Below, in pieces: positions 48,976 through 57,795 of a DNA stretch of 64,000 nucleotides. This DNA comes from Pseudomonadota bacterium (GTDB lineage: Bacteria; Myxococcota; Myxococcia; Myxococcales; Myxococcaceae): NCBI GenBank assembly GCA_023423535.1, contig JAFAFL010000097.1, forward strand, positions 62,001 to 126,000. The letters run 5' to 3'. The translations under genes and the position numbers were made by a program. The notes under the pieces were generated by a model, which did no database searches, had not been told where the DNA came from, and saw only the letters and a program-made list of their open reading frames with translations. The first letter of the stretch is position 1. The number at the start of each line of letters is the position of its first letter.

Positions 48976-49431
48976 CTACTTGCGGCCGACGAGAGAGCGC
49001 AGTCCCTCCCGGTTGTCCTGCAGGCGAGCAGCGAAGTCGCCCACCACGTTCATCAGCAGCTTGGCGCACGCCTGCGGCTTCGTCGCGAGCAGGCGCTGGA
49101 AGTCCGAGTGCCGGATCTCCACCGCGAGCACGTGGGACGCCGCAGTGGCGGTGCACATGCGCTGCCCCTGGCTGATGAGCGAGAGCGAGCCCAGCGCCTC
49201 GCCCGGACCGACCTCGCCGAGCACCACCTCTTCGCCCGCCTGGGACCGCGCGGAGAGCCGCACCTGACCGCTGCCGATGATCAGCAGCGCGTCCGCGACC
49301 ATGTTCTCGACGAAGAGCGGCGAGCCCTGCGGAATGAGCCGCTCCTGGGCAATGGACCCGATGATCTGCAGCCCGGTGTCGGTGAAGCCGCGAAACAGTG
49401 GGCTCGCCCGGAGCACGTCAACCGCCGCCAT
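48976..49431 (-). CDS. Cyclic nucleotide-binding domain protein
   Basis: A 151-residue protein made of one cNMP-binding beta-barrel with no DNA-binding domain. Strand pattern LFVENMVADALLIIGSGQVRLS, then the phosphate-binding region EVGPGEALGSLSLISQGQRM in which the usual E-x-A and Arg-Ala pair appear only in altered form, so binding of cAMP or cGMP is uncertain. A short helix follows. Such single-domain proteins often tether to partners. GTG at 49449 is an alternative start. It is 9 bp from the downstream end of the gamma carbonic anhydrase gene and in the same direction. Confidence 0.8.
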   Translation of the reverse strand: MAAVDVLRASPLFRGFTDTGLQIIGSIAQERLIPQGSPLFVENMVADALLIIGSGQVRLSARSQAGEEVVLGEVGPGEALGSLSLISQGQRMCTATAASHVLAVEIRHSDFQRLLATKPQACAKLLMNVVGDFAARLQDNREGLRSLVGRK

Positions 49432-49457
49432 GAGGCGGGGACTTAGCACAAGCGGCG

Positions 49458-49988
49458 CTACGGCGTGACGACCTCGAGCGAGCTCCGGTACTCCGCCGCG
49501 TACCCGAGGTAGTTCTGCGCCGACTGCACGAGGAACGCGCGCTCCTCCTCGGTGATCGCCCGCTTGATGCGCGCGGGGCTGCCGACGACGAGCGATCCGG
49601 GCGGCACCTTCGTCCCCGGGGTGAGCAGCGCACCCGCGGCGATGATGCAGTCGTCACCGACCTCCACGCCGTCCATGAGGATCGCCCCCATGCCAATGAG
49701 GATGCGGCTTCCCACCGTGCACCCGTGCAGCACCACGTGGTGGCCGATCGTCACGTCGTCGCCGATGGTGGTGGCGAACTTGCGGCTGAGCACGTGGATC
49801 ATGGTGAGGTCCTGCACGTTCGTCCGCGCGCCGATCCGGATCGGGTTCACGTCTCCGCGGATCACCGTGTTGAACCAGACCGAGGCGCCCTCCCCCAGCT
49901 CCACGTCTCCCACGATCTGCGCGCTCTCCTCGATGAAGCAGGAGTCCGGCACGCGCGGCGTCATTCCCTTGAAGCGCTTGATCGTCAT
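49458..49988 (-). CDS. Gamma carbonic anhydrase family protein
   Basis: A 176-residue left-handed beta-helix protein with hexapeptide repeats. Zinc-histidine candidates sit in VTIGHHVVLHGC and MIHV, as in gamma-class carbonic anhydrases and relatives such as YrdA. It ends with a helix (ARIKRAITEEERAFLVQSAQ). Activity (CO2 hydration) is usual for the family, but some members lack it. The ATG at 49988 is preceded by a suitable context, and overlaps the VanZ-like stop by 4 bp; the longer frame to 50069 is rejected. Confidence 0.92.
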   Translation of the reverse strand: MTIKRFKGMTPRVPDSCFIEESAQIVGDVELGEGASVWFNTVIRGDVNPIRIGARTNVQDLTMIHVLSRKFATTIGDDVTIGHHVVLHGCTVGSRILIGMGAILMDGVEVGDDCIIAAGALLTPGTKVPPGSLVVGSPARIKRAITEEERAFLVQSAQNYLGYAAEYRSSLEVVTP

Positions 49989-50356
49989 CGGTTCTTCCGC
50001 CTCTTTGCGATGAGCAGCCAGACGAACGCGCCGGCGGCACCACCCAGGGTGTCCGCGAGCACGTCCCACACGTCCGCGCTACGGCCGGGCACGAAGCTCT
50101 GGTGGATCTCGTCGCTCACGCCGTAGAGCGCCGCGAGCACCGCGCCGAAGATCGCTGCCGAACGGACTTCCGGCCCGTAGCCGCGCATGCCGCGCGCCGC
50201 GAGGAACGCCAGGCCCGCGTACACGCTGAAGTGCGCGACCTTGTCGAAGTGGTTGATCCCCGGCGCCGGCAGCGTGGGCTGCGACGAGAGGAAGAAGATC
50301 ACACCCGCGTAGACGACGACGGGCAGGATGTAGAGAACGAACCGGCGCAGCTCCAT
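49985..50356 (-). CDS. VanZ-like membrane protein
   Basis: A 123-residue four-helix membrane protein of the VanZ family. Seen are the first helix (FVLYILPVVVYAGVIFFLSS), the family motif QPTLPAPG then DKVAHFSVYAGLAFL, and a third helix with DEIHQSFVPGRSADVWD, the most conserved VanZ block. The last helix ends in a basic tail (IAKRRKNR). VanZ gives low-level teicoplanin resistance in enterococci, but for most family members the role is unknown. ATGA overlap with the downstream carbonic anhydrase gene; the miaB gene ends 13 bp upstream. Confidence 0.88.
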   Translation of the reverse strand: MELRRFVLYILPVVVYAGVIFFLSSQPTLPAPGINHFDKVAHFSVYAGLAFLAARGMRGYGPEVRSAAIFGAVLAALYGVSDEIHQSFVPGRSADVWDVLADTLGGAAGAFVWLLIAKRRKNR

Positions 50357-50369
50357 ACGGGGGATGGGC

Positions 50370-51797
50370 TCAGGCCTGCGCGGCGACGACCTGCAGCTTC
50401 ACGCCGCCGTCCGCGTTCACCGCGCACACCGCGTCGTCCGCGGCGGGCGCGCTCTCGGCAATGGGCATCGACGGCGGCAGCAGCACGCTCGCGAGCTTCC
50501 CGGAGAGCGCGTTGGGGCTGGCCTTCTCGATCATCACCTTCACCAGCGAACCGGCCGGCGCGTCACCGTCGAAGTTCACCACCCGGTTCTCCGGCGTGCG
50601 CCCGAAGCGGCGACCCGGATCGAAGCGCGACGGGCCCTCGACGAGCACCTCCACCTCGGTGCCCACGGTGGCGCTCATGTACTCGGCGCAGATGCCGCGC
50701 TGCAGCTTCTGCAGGCGCTCGAGGCGCGCGATCTTCGTCTCGTGCGGGATCTCTCCCCACTCGGGCTCCTTGATCGCGGCGACGGTCTTCGGACGCGGGG
50801 AGAACACGAAGGAGAACTGGTTCTCGTAGCGGACCTGCTCCGTCAGCCTGAGGGTGCCCTCGAAGTCCTCCTCCGTCTCGCCGGGGAAGCCCACGATGAT
50901 GTCGGTCGTGACCGCCACGCCGGGACGCGCCGCGCGCAGCTTGCCCAGCCGCTCGAGGTACGCCTCCACCGTGTAGTCGCGCTTCATCCGCTTGAGCACC
51001 GCGTCGCTGCCGCACTGCACCGGCAAGTGGAAGTGCGGCGCGATCTTCGGCTGGATGCGGAAGGCCTCGACCAGCTCGTCGGAGAGGTCGTGCGGGTGCG
51101 AGGTGGTGAAGCGCACGCGCAGGATCCCGGGGACCTCGCACACGCGCAGCAGGAGATCCGCGAAGGAGATGCCGCCGCGGTAGGAGTTCACGTTCTGGCC
51201 GATGAGCGTGACCTCGCGAACGCCGACGCGCGCGAGCTCCGCGCACTCGGTGAGGACCTCGCTGAAGGGACGGCTGACCTCGCGGCCGCGGGTGTGCGGC
51301 ACGACGCAGAAGGCACAGACGTTGTCGCAGCCCTTCATCACGGTGACGAACTCGGTGACCTTGCCGCGCGCCGTCTCCGGATCCGCGCGCGGGAAGACGT
51401 ACTCCTCCGAGTCCACCCACGCGGTCTCCACCACCCGCGCGCGCTGGTTCGTCACCTCGTCGAGGATCTCCGGCAGCTTCGCGATGTTGTCCGGGCCGAA
51501 GACGAAGTCCACGTAGGGGACCTTCTTCAGGAGCTTCTGCTTCTCCTGCTGCGCCACGCACCCGCCCACGCCGATCAGCGTGCCGCGCTGAACCTTGATC
51601 GGCCGGTAGCGCCCGAGCGCGGAGAGCATCTTCTCCTCCGCCTTCTCCCGGATGGCGCAGGTGTTGAGGATGATCAGATCCGCGTTGTCCGGCGTCGGCG
51701 TGGGGCCGTACGACAGCCGCCCGAGCACCTCTCCCATGCGGAGGGTGTCGTTCACGTTCATCTGACAGCCGAAGGTGTGGATGTAGTAGCGCTTCAC
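50370..51797 (-). CDS. miaB: tRNA-2-methylthio-N6-dimethylallyladenosine synthase MiaB
   Basis: A 475-residue radical SAM methylthiotransferase that converts i6A37 to ms2i6A37 in tRNA. The N-terminal UPF0004 domain supplies three cluster cysteines (C11 in FGCQMN, C47 in NTCAIRE, C80 in GVGGC); the radical SAM motif is KGCDNVCAFCVVP; a TRAM domain closes the protein (TVGTEVEVLVEGPSR). The sequence HLPVQCGSDAVLKRMKRDY is diagnostic for MiaB rather than RimO. I set the start at the GTG 51797, which gives the standard VKRYYIHTFGC opening; an upstream frame start at 51839 adds an unlikely leader. Confidence 0.94.
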   Translation of the reverse strand: MKRYYIHTFGCQMNVNDTLRMGEVLGRLSYGPTPTPDNADLIILNTCAIREKAEEKMLSALGRYRPIKVQRGTLIGVGGCVAQQEKQKLLKKVPYVDFVFGPDNIAKLPEILDEVTNQRARVVETAWVDSEEYVFPRADPETARGKVTEFVTVMKGCDNVCAFCVVPHTRGREVSRPFSEVLTECAELARVGVREVTLIGQNVNSYRGGISFADLLLRVCEVPGILRVRFTTSHPHDLSDELVEAFRIQPKIAPHFHLPVQCGSDAVLKRMKRDYTVEAYLERLGKLRAARPGVAVTTDIIVGFPGETEEDFEGTLRLTEQVRYENQFSFVFSPRPKTVAAIKEPEWGEIPHETKIARLERLQKLQRGICAEYMSATVGTEVEVLVEGPSRFDPGRRFGRTPENRVVNFDGDAPAGSLVKVMIEKASPNALSGKLASVLLPPSMPIAESAPAADDAVCAVNADGGVKLQVVAAQA

Positions 51798-51850
51798 GGT
51801 CCGGGTCTTATGCAGAACCCGGCACCGCGGTGCAAGCAATGGCCTCGGGC

Positions 51851-52366
51851 TCAGGCCTCGCGGACGCGGCGGAGGACGGCCTGGTGCGCCTCGATCAGCG
51901 CCTCTTCCCGGGCCTGCAGGCAGGCGATCGCGTCCGCGCCGTAGCGCCGGGAGAGCTCGGTCAGATCCTCCAGGCGGGCGAGCTCCTTGCGCGCGTTGTC
52001 CGCGACCTCTCCCTCCAGCGAGGGCAGCCGCTCACGCAGCCTGCGCGAGGTGATCCGCCTGCCGCAGAAGGCCTGCGCCACCGTGTTCAACTGCGCCTGC
52101 GCGTTCCCATCGAGCCCGCTCGCCTGCAGCGCCGCGAGGTGCCCGTCCGCCAGCGACAGCTCCGTCCGCGTCACGAACGCGCGCTGATACGCGAGGAACG
52201 CCTCCACCTTCTCCGCGTTCACCCCCGGCGCCGCGAGCCGCAAGGTCCGGTCGTCCGCCGCCGCGATCTCGGAGGGCACCGCGGAGGCGCCACCGGTGCC
52301 GAGGCCGAACTCGCCGGCGACTTCCCCTGTCCCAAACCCGAAGAAATCCTTGTCGCGGGTGCTCAT
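51851..52366 (-). CDS. Unrecognised soluble protein beside a VWA gene
   Basis: A 171-residue protein. The N-terminal 35 residues are Gly/Phe-rich (FFGFGTGEVAGEFGLGTGG), then a helical domain with Ala/Leu/Glu/Arg-rich amphipathic stretches (VEAFLAYQRAFVTRTELSLA, LPSLEGEVADNARKELARLE) and one pair of cysteines. No signal peptide or membrane segment. No family recognised. It starts 22 bp after the VWA gene stop on the same strand, and may be its partner: co-transcription is likely, but functional coupling is inference. Confidence 0.6.
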   Translation of the reverse strand: MSTRDKDFFGFGTGEVAGEFGLGTGGASAVPSEIAAADDRTLRLAAPGVNAEKVEAFLAYQRAFVTRTELSLADGHLAALQASGLDGNAQAQLNTVAQAFCGRRITSRRLRERLPSLEGEVADNARKELARLEDLTELSRRYGADAIACLQAREEALIEAHQAVLRRVREA

Positions 52367-52388
52367 GTGCGGGTCGCTAACACGGAGA

Positions 52389-53792
52389 TCACGACGCTGC
52401 CAGCTCGTCCGCCACGCCGAGCAGGTCGTTCACCGTCTTCACCACGAGCGCCTGGCTGCAGTGCTTGGCGTAGGTGGCCATCTCGCTGTCGCCGAAGCCC
52501 CACGAGGTCTTGTCCTCGGGGCAGATCCAGATGACGCGCTTCACCTTGCGCGCCACCTCGTCGAGCGCCCAGGCGTTCGGCGCGTTGTGGTTGTTCCGCC
52601 CATCGCCGATCACCAGCACGGTGGTGCGCCGGTTGAGCGACGGCAGGTAGTCCCTCGCGAACATCGCCAGCGCGCGGCCGTAGTTCGAGTTCGCGTGCAG
52701 CGAGATCTCCTTCCCCGCCACCGCCACGTCCACCGCCTGCTCCACCGCGAGCGACCGGAAGTGCTCGGTCACCTCGCCCACGTCGCTGACGAAGACGAAC
52801 GAGCGCACCCGGAAGAAGAGCGACTGCAGGGTCCAGGTGAAGAGCAACATCATCCGCGACACGTTGCGCACCGAGTCCGAGACGTCGCAGAGGATGACGA
52901 CCTCGGGGCGCTGCGGCCGGCGGCGGCGGAAGTACGGGACCATCGGCACGCCGCCCCAGGTCATGTTCCGGCGCAATGTGCGGCGCACGTTGAGCTGGCC
53001 CCGGCGCTGCGACTTCTGACGGCGCACGAGCCGGCTCTTCAGCTTCTCCGCCAGCCGTCGCACCGCGGCCTCGGTCTTCTCCAGCTCGTCCTTCGAGAGC
53101 GTCCGCAGCTCGCGATCGAAGAGCGCCGCGCCGGGTGCGTTGCGCTTGAGCCGGGCCTTCACCTGCCGCTCGATCTCCTTGCGCGCGGCCGCTTCGATCT
53201 GCCGCAGCGCCGCGCCCAGTTCGCGGCTGACGATCTCGAGGCCCTGCGCGGAGAGGCCCTTCTCCTTCAGCGTGCGCTCGAGCCGCTTGAGGTCGCTCTC
53301 GAAGCCCTCCGCGCCCGCCGCACTGAGCAGGCGCCGCGAGAAGAACCCGGACTGCAGCGGCGTCTGCAGCCCCCGGAAGTCGAGCTGCAGCACCGCCGAA
53401 CGGAAGAGGCCCGCGAGCTTTCCCTGATCGCCTTCGAGCGCCGCCTGCGCCAGCGGCGACATCCCGCTCACCGCGTCCTGCAGCGTGTCGAGCACGTCCT
53501 TCAGTTCCTTGCCGTCGAGGAAGCCCTCCTCCTTCAGCCGCCGCGCGACCGACGCGTCCAGCCCTTCGAAGATCCGCGCCGCGCCGGAGAAGTAGAAGTC
53601 GAACGCCCGCTGGAAGGTCGCCTCGTCGGAGGCGCGCTTCACCATCGTTCCCCGCAGAGCCGCCCGGAAGGTGTCGCGATCGGCAAAGCCCACCAGCGCC
53701 GAGGCCCTCGCCGCGTCCTGTACCTCGGCGGTGCTCACCCGGAGCCCGTTCTGCCGGAGCACCTCCGCGAAGTCGGCTATGCGCGCGTCCAC
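52389..53792 (-). CDS. CoxE-like VWA-domain protein
   Basis: A 467-residue protein with a C-terminal von Willebrand A domain of the CoxE class. The MIDAS site is ILCDVSDSVRNVSR (DxSxS); later metal-site residues lie in FVFVSDVGEVTEHF, and the domain continues with VLVIGDGRNNHN. The N-terminal 270 residues are helical, with a strongly basic stretch (KLKSRLVRRQKSQRRGQLNV) before the VWA domain. CoxE-type proteins often pair with MoxR AAA+ ATPases in metal-enzyme maturation, but no MoxR gene is in the window. Divergent from the barrel gene at 53881. Confidence 0.87.
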   Translation of the reverse strand: MDARIADFAEVLRQNGLRVSTAEVQDAARASALVGFADRDTFRAALRGTMVKRASDEATFQRAFDFYFSGAARIFEGLDASVARRLKEEGFLDGKELKDVLDTLQDAVSGMSPLAQAALEGDQGKLAGLFRSAVLQLDFRGLQTPLQSGFFSRRLLSAAGAEGFESDLKRLERTLKEKGLSAQGLEIVSRELGAALRQIEAAARKEIERQVKARLKRNAPGAALFDRELRTLSKDELEKTEAAVRRLAEKLKSRLVRRQKSQRRGQLNVRRTLRRNMTWGGVPMVPYFRRRRPQRPEVVILCDVSDSVRNVSRMMLLFTWTLQSLFFRVRSFVFVSDVGEVTEHFRSLAVEQAVDVAVAGKEISLHANSNYGRALAMFARDYLPSLNRRTTVLVIGDGRNNHNAPNAWALDEVARKVKRVIWICPEDKTSWGFGDSEMATYAKHCSQALVVKTVNDLLGVADELAAS

Positions 53793-53880
53793 ACTGGGCT
53801 TTTACCGATCGGGCGCGGGCACGGCCACTGTGGATCTGGGGCGTGCGAGTGCCGGACCGGATGCTAGGTTGCCGCGCCGC

Positions 53881-54609
53881 ATGTCCCGCCGCACCGCCTC
53901 GCTTCCCCTGTCCTTCGCGTTCGCCCTCTCGCTGGCCGTGGTGCTGCCTTCGGTCGCGCGCGCGGAGGTCACCGCGGAGAAGCGCATCGTCGAGCACACC
54001 GGCTACACGCTGAAGAGGGGCGAGTGGAAGCTCGGCATCCGCGAGTCCTCCTACGGCGTGACCGACCGGCTGCAGGTGAACTCGTACCTGCTTGCCACGG
54101 CGCTGATCGTGAACGCCGGCGCGAAGTACCAGCTCATCGACGCGCCGAACCTCGCGGTGGCGGTGCGCGGTTACGCGGGTGCTTCGTTGACGTCGCTGGT
54201 GCTGCAGACGCAGCTCGCGATGGGCGGCGCGGGACTGGATGCGACGTTCCCGCTGAGCGACCGGCTCGCCTTCAGCGGAGGCGCGCAGTGGACCGTCTGG
54301 TACCTGCGCCAGGCGGACGCGCTGGCAGTAGGTACGAGCACGCGGCTGTCGTGGTTCACCGTGCGCGGCGGCCTGCAGTGGGTGATGGCGCCGAGGCACG
54401 TGTTCTTCCTCGAGCTGGCCTCGCCCACGTCGTGGAACACGTGGATCGACGGCGGCTCGCACGACTTCGACATGATGGACTTCGCGGACGGGCGCGTCGG
54501 CTACCAGCTCAGCCGCGGCGTCGCGAACTTCCGGCTCAACGTCGGCTGGGGCCCGAGCCTTTTCGGTCGCGGACCGACGGCCGGGATCGATTTCTACGTG
54601 CGGTTCTGA
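53881..54609 (+). CDS. Outer-membrane beta-barrel-like protein
   Basis: A 242-residue secreted protein (signal SFAFALSLAVVLPSVARA, cleavage before EVTAEK). The mature protein begins with a helix-like stretch and then a string of amphipathic beta-strands rich in Gly, Trp and Tyr (WTVWYLRQADALAVGTSTRL, RGGLQWVMAPRHVFFLELAS), and ends on the aromatic strand GIDFYVRF, the classical outer-membrane C-terminal signal. No named family recognised. The ATG at 53881 begins the signal; the frame before it is shadow. Convergent with the next barrel gene (17 bp). Confidence 0.75.
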   Translation: MSRRTASLPLSFAFALSLAVVLPSVARAEVTAEKRIVEHTGYTLKRGEWKLGIRESSYGVTDRLQVNSYLLATALIVNAGAKYQLIDAPNLAVAVRGYAGASLTSLVLQTQLAMGGAGLDATFPLSDRLAFSGGAQWTVWYLRQADALAVGTSTRLSWFTVRGGLQWVMAPRHVFFLELASPTSWNTWIDGGSHDFDMMDFADGRVGYQLSRGVANFRLNVGWGPSLFGRGPTAGIDFYVRF

Positions 54610-54626
54610 GCCTCTGAACGGGCGAG

Positions 54627-55253
54627 TCAGAAGCCCACGCCCGCGAGGAACATCAGGTCCACCCGCAGGCCCCGGCTCTGCGTCGCGGCCTCGATCCGGA
54701 ACAGCCTTCCCGCCACTTCGGTCTCCACCCCGCCCGCCACGTTGAGGCCCGCGTTCACCGACGCGGACAGCCGCTGCGCTTCCCCGTTCACCGACGGATG
54801 CGCGGTGGTCAGATGCAGCGCCGGCCCGCCGCCGAGCGTGAACCACGTGGGCCCCGCCGGCACGAGCCAGTGCGCGCGCGCCTGCAGCGTGTGGTGCGTG
54901 TTGAGCATCGAGACCGTCGCGGTGCCCTGGTTCGCCCAGGTGAAGAGGTAGCCGCCATCCACGCGCAGCCGAGGCAGTGGTCTCCTCGAAGCGCTGGCTC
55001 CGAGCAACGGACTCGTCACGCGGAGCCGCGAGGCCTGCTCCGGCAACGCGAGCCCGGCGCGAAGCTCCCAGCGGAGGCGGCCATCCACCGGAGCGGGCGT
55101 GCTCGCGTCGAAGACCGGCGCGTCCTCTCCATCCGTATCCTGCGTGGCGCGCGCGGGACCGGTCGGCGACGGCAGGGGCGGCGGGCTCAGCGGCGACTGC
55201 GCGTGGGCCAGCGTGCACACCACCAACGTTGCGCCGAGAAGCACGCGTCTCAC
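54627..55253 (-). CDS. Small secreted beta-barrel-like protein of the metallopeptidase operon
   Basis: A 208-residue exported protein. The signal peptide (RRVLLGATLVVCTLAHAQ) is followed by a Pro/Ser/Thr-rich spacer and then beta-strands (LRWELRAGLALPEQASRLRV, VDGGYLFTWANQGTATVSML, WFTLGGGPALHLTTAHPSVN) ending with the strand RVDLMFLAGVGF, C-terminal Phe. Probably an outer-membrane barrel of the OmpW/OprF size class. Its ATG overlaps the stop of the upstream metallopeptidase gene by 4 bp, so they are co-translated. Confidence 0.7.
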   Translation of the reverse strand: MRRVLLGATLVVCTLAHAQSPLSPPPLPSPTGPARATQDTDGEDAPVFDASTPAPVDGRLRWELRAGLALPEQASRLRVTSPLLGASASRRPLPRLRVDGGYLFTWANQGTATVSMLNTHHTLQARAHWLVPAGPTWFTLGGGPALHLTTAHPSVNGEAQRLSASVNAGLNVAGGVETEVAGRLFRIEAATQSRGLRVDLMFLAGVGF

Positions 55254-56452
55254 GGGCAGTTCCCCATTCGGTGCGCGGTGTCGGTGGCGATGAGCGTGGG
55301 GAACCTCGCGCGGACGATCGAGCAGAAGGCCTGCCGCTCCGAATCGGTGAAACGCGCCGCGACCTTGTCGAAGAAGCCGAGCACGCTGAAGTCGTACGGG
55401 CGCGTCCCTGCCGCGGCGATCTCGTCTCCCAGTTCACGCTGCACTGCGATCAGCGCCTCGGCCACGCGCCGGTGGTCGCCGAGATCCGCACCGAAGCGCC
55501 AGAGCGCCGCCGCCACGTGCGCGCCGAGGACGTGCTGACGGAACGTGTTGCCGAGCAGCGGGTCCTCTTCGCCCAGCGCGAGCCACTCCTCCACGAGGTC
55601 CCGGTCGTCCACGCGCACCGCGCGCAGGTCGCGATCGATGAGCCCCTCCAGTCCTTCGACGGAGGGCTGCATGAAGTTCGGATCGCCGGTGAGCAGGTGC
55701 CCGTACATGTCGGCGAGGCCCTCGTCCACGCCGCGCAGCTGGTTCGCCGAGGCCTGCGCCCAATCGTTGCGCAGCCACGCCGCCACGCGCTGGCTCCGCT
55801 CGACGAGCACGTTCATCACCTTGTGCGAGTACTCGTGCGCCATCACGCCGAGGTTCGTGGAGAACGGCACCGCGTTCATCGCCACGTGCGGGAGGATCAT
55901 GAAGCCGTCGAAGGTCCCGCCGTACGCCGCGTTGTCCACGAAGAGGAAGTACGTGGGCGCGACCTTCGTCAGCATCTCGATGCGCGGGTGGTAGTACGCG
56001 TTGATCGTGTTGAGGCGGTCGCGCTCCACGCCGAGATCGAGGAACAGGTTCCTCGACTGCTCCAGCGCCCAGTACGACGACGCCATGTTCAGCGAGTCGT
56101 AGTCGTCCGCGTGCAGCACGCCGTCGCGCTCGTGGAAGGAGCAGCGAACGTCACTGCCGCCGCGCGCCTGGAGGATGTTCTCGCTCTTCGGGTCGCTCGA
56201 AGCCGCGAGCGCGTCGCCCTTGATCGTCGCGCCGCCCACGAAGCGCACCGCCTCGCCGCGCATCTCGCCGACGTCCGCCACCTCCAGCCGCGCGTCGAAG
56301 AGGCCGTAGGCCTTCGTCTCCGGGTTGAAGCCGAAGATCCGGACGGTGGAGGGCCCGCTGCCGCCGCAGCCGGACGCGACGGACAGCAGCAGCAGCGTGA
56401 GCATCAAGCAGGGGGTTCGAGCGGCGGACGACATGGTCGGAAACCGGGACAT
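55250..56452 (-). CDS. Lipoprotein gluzincin metallopeptidase
   Basis: A 400-residue lipoprotein with signal LMLTLLLLSVASGC (lipobox cysteine C29). The mature part has an N-terminal beta domain (TVRIFGFNPETKAYGLFDAR) and a thermolysin-like catalytic region: MAHEYSHKVMN places zinc histidines H206 and H210 with the base E207, and VDEGLADMYGHLL 34 residues later gives the third ligand glutamate and the Asp of the gluzincin pattern. Closest in style to M4/M36 enzymes. An alternative start is the ATG at 56434, which would give a shorter, more typical lipoprotein signal. It is 26 bp after the rRNA methyltransferase gene and overlaps the barrel gene. Confidence 0.8.
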   Translation of the reverse strand: MSRFPTMSSAARTPCLMLTLLLLSVASGCGGSGPSTVRIFGFNPETKAYGLFDARLEVADVGEMRGEAVRFVGGATIKGDALAASSDPKSENILQARGGSDVRCSFHERDGVLHADDYDSLNMASSYWALEQSRNLFLDLGVERDRLNTINAYYHPRIEMLTKVAPTYFLFVDNAAYGGTFDGFMILPHVAMNAVPFSTNLGVMAHEYSHKVMNVLVERSQRVAAWLRNDWAQASANQLRGVDEGLADMYGHLLTGDPNFMQPSVEGLEGLIDRDLRAVRVDDRDLVEEWLALGEEDPLLGNTFRQHVLGAHVAAALWRFGADLGDHRRVAEALIAVQRELGDEIAAAGTRPYDFSVLGFFDKVAARFTDSERQAFCSIVRARFPTLIATDTAHRMGNCP

Positions 56453-56478
56453 CTCAAGCGCGGCGGAGGGACGCAAGC

Positions 56479-57783
56479 TCACGCCTGCGGGCGCTCGAAC
56501 GCCATCACCGCCTCGACGTGGCGCGTCTGCGGGAACATGTCCACGAGCTGCAGCGAGACGGGCCGGTAGCCCTCTCGCGCGAGCAACTGCGCATCCCTCG
56601 CGAGCGCGCCCGGATCGCAGGCCACGTACACCACCCGCTTCGCGCCCGTTTGAGCGATGAGGCGCGGCAGCTCCGCGGCGCCGGTGCGCGGCGGATCGAG
56701 CAGCACCGCGTCGAAGCGCTGGCCCTCCTTCACCAGGCCCTCTGTGACCTTTCGCGCGTCGCCGAGGACGAAGCGCACGTTGGGCACCCTTCCCTCCTGC
56801 ACGCTCCGCCGTCCCAATTCCACCGACGCGTGCCCGCTCTCCACCGCCAGCACGCTCCGCGCGAGCCCCGCAATCGCGAACGAGAAGTTCCCGTTTCCCG
56901 CATACAGCTCCAACACGTTCGCGCTCTCGTCGCCCGGCAGCGCCAGCGCGTCCACCGCCGCCGCCACCAGCGCCTCGTTCGCCTCCGCGTTGGCCTGGGT
57001 GAACGCGTCGGGCCGGATGAAGAGCGGGACCTCCGGTCGAAGCGGAGCGGTCGTCCGCAGCGCCGGCTTGCCGATGAGGACCGGGCTCCCCTCCTTCGGC
57101 ACGAGCACCGCGCCGCGCAGCTTCAGGCGCCGAACCGCCTCCTCCGCCGCCGCGCTGTGCTTCGGCTTCACCGGCCCATCCAGCATCACCGCGAACGCCG
57201 CGTGCGGGCCCGCGCTGAGCAAGTGCACCGCCGAGCCTTCGCCCCTGAACGGCTTCAGATGGGCCGCGAGCGCCCCGGGAAGTCCCTGCAGCGGCTCGTC
57301 CAGCGCGGGACAGGACTCGATGGGCAGGCAGTGGTGGCTCTTCCGAGCGAATAGCCCGATCGCGCCCTCCGTGCCTGAGAAGTGCAGCACCGCCCGCCGC
57401 CGGTACCCGAGCGCGCGAGGCGACGCGACCGTCGGCAGCAGCCGGTACGCGTCCCGGGCGATCCCTCCCAGGTGCTCCAGCGCCGACTGGACGATCTCCT
57501 CCTTCGCCCGGCGCTGCGCGGACTCCTGAAGGTGCAGCCAGTCGCACCCGCCGCACGTCTCGGCGAGCGCGCACGCAGGCGCCCGGCGGTCGGGGCTCGG
57601 CTGCAGGACCTCCAGCAGGCGCGCACGCAGCGGCTTCCCGGGACCTGCAGAGTCGTCGAGGCGCGCGCGCACGCGTTCACCGGGCAGTGCGTCCTCCACG
57701 AACACGCTGCGGCCGTCGAGTTCGGCCACGCCCTCTCCGAGCTTGGAGAGGCGCAGCACCGTCAGCTCCACGTCACGTCCCAA
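56479..57783 (-). CDS. RlmD/TrmA-type RNA (uracil-5-)-methyltransferase
   Basis: A 434-residue TrmA/RumA-family methyltransferase making 5-methyluridine in RNA, probably 23S rRNA. TRAM domain (5-60), a cluster of cysteines for an iron-sulfur site (C71, C77, C80 in ALAETCGGCDWL and a fourth further on), a SAM-binding core (VLELYAGNGNFSFAIAGLA), VLLDPPRTG, and the nucleophile cysteine in YVACDPGALARD. Family-typical length. The start is TTG at 57783, with a GTG four codons downstream (residue 5) as alternative. It precedes the metallopeptidase and lies 12 bp after the PilZ gene on the same strand. Confidence 0.92.
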   Translation of the reverse strand: MGRDVELTVLRLSKLGEGVAELDGRSVFVEDALPGERVRARLDDSAGPGKPLRARLLEVLQPSPDRRAPACALAETCGGCDWLHLQESAQRRAKEEIVQSALEHLGGIARDAYRLLPTVASPRALGYRRRAVLHFSGTEGAIGLFARKSHHCLPIESCPALDEPLQGLPGALAAHLKPFRGEGSAVHLLSAGPHAAFAVMLDGPVKPKHSAAAEEAVRRLKLRGAVLVPKEGSPVLIGKPALRTTAPLRPEVPLFIRPDAFTQANAEANEALVAAAVDALALPGDESANVLELYAGNGNFSFAIAGLARSVLAVESGHASVELGRRSVQEGRVPNVRFVLGDARKVTEGLVKEGQRFDAVLLDPPRTGAAELPRLIAQTGAKRVVYVACDPGALARDAQLLAREGYRPVSLQLVDMFPQTRHVEAVMAFERPQA

Positions 57784-57795
57784 TTCGGATGGCGC

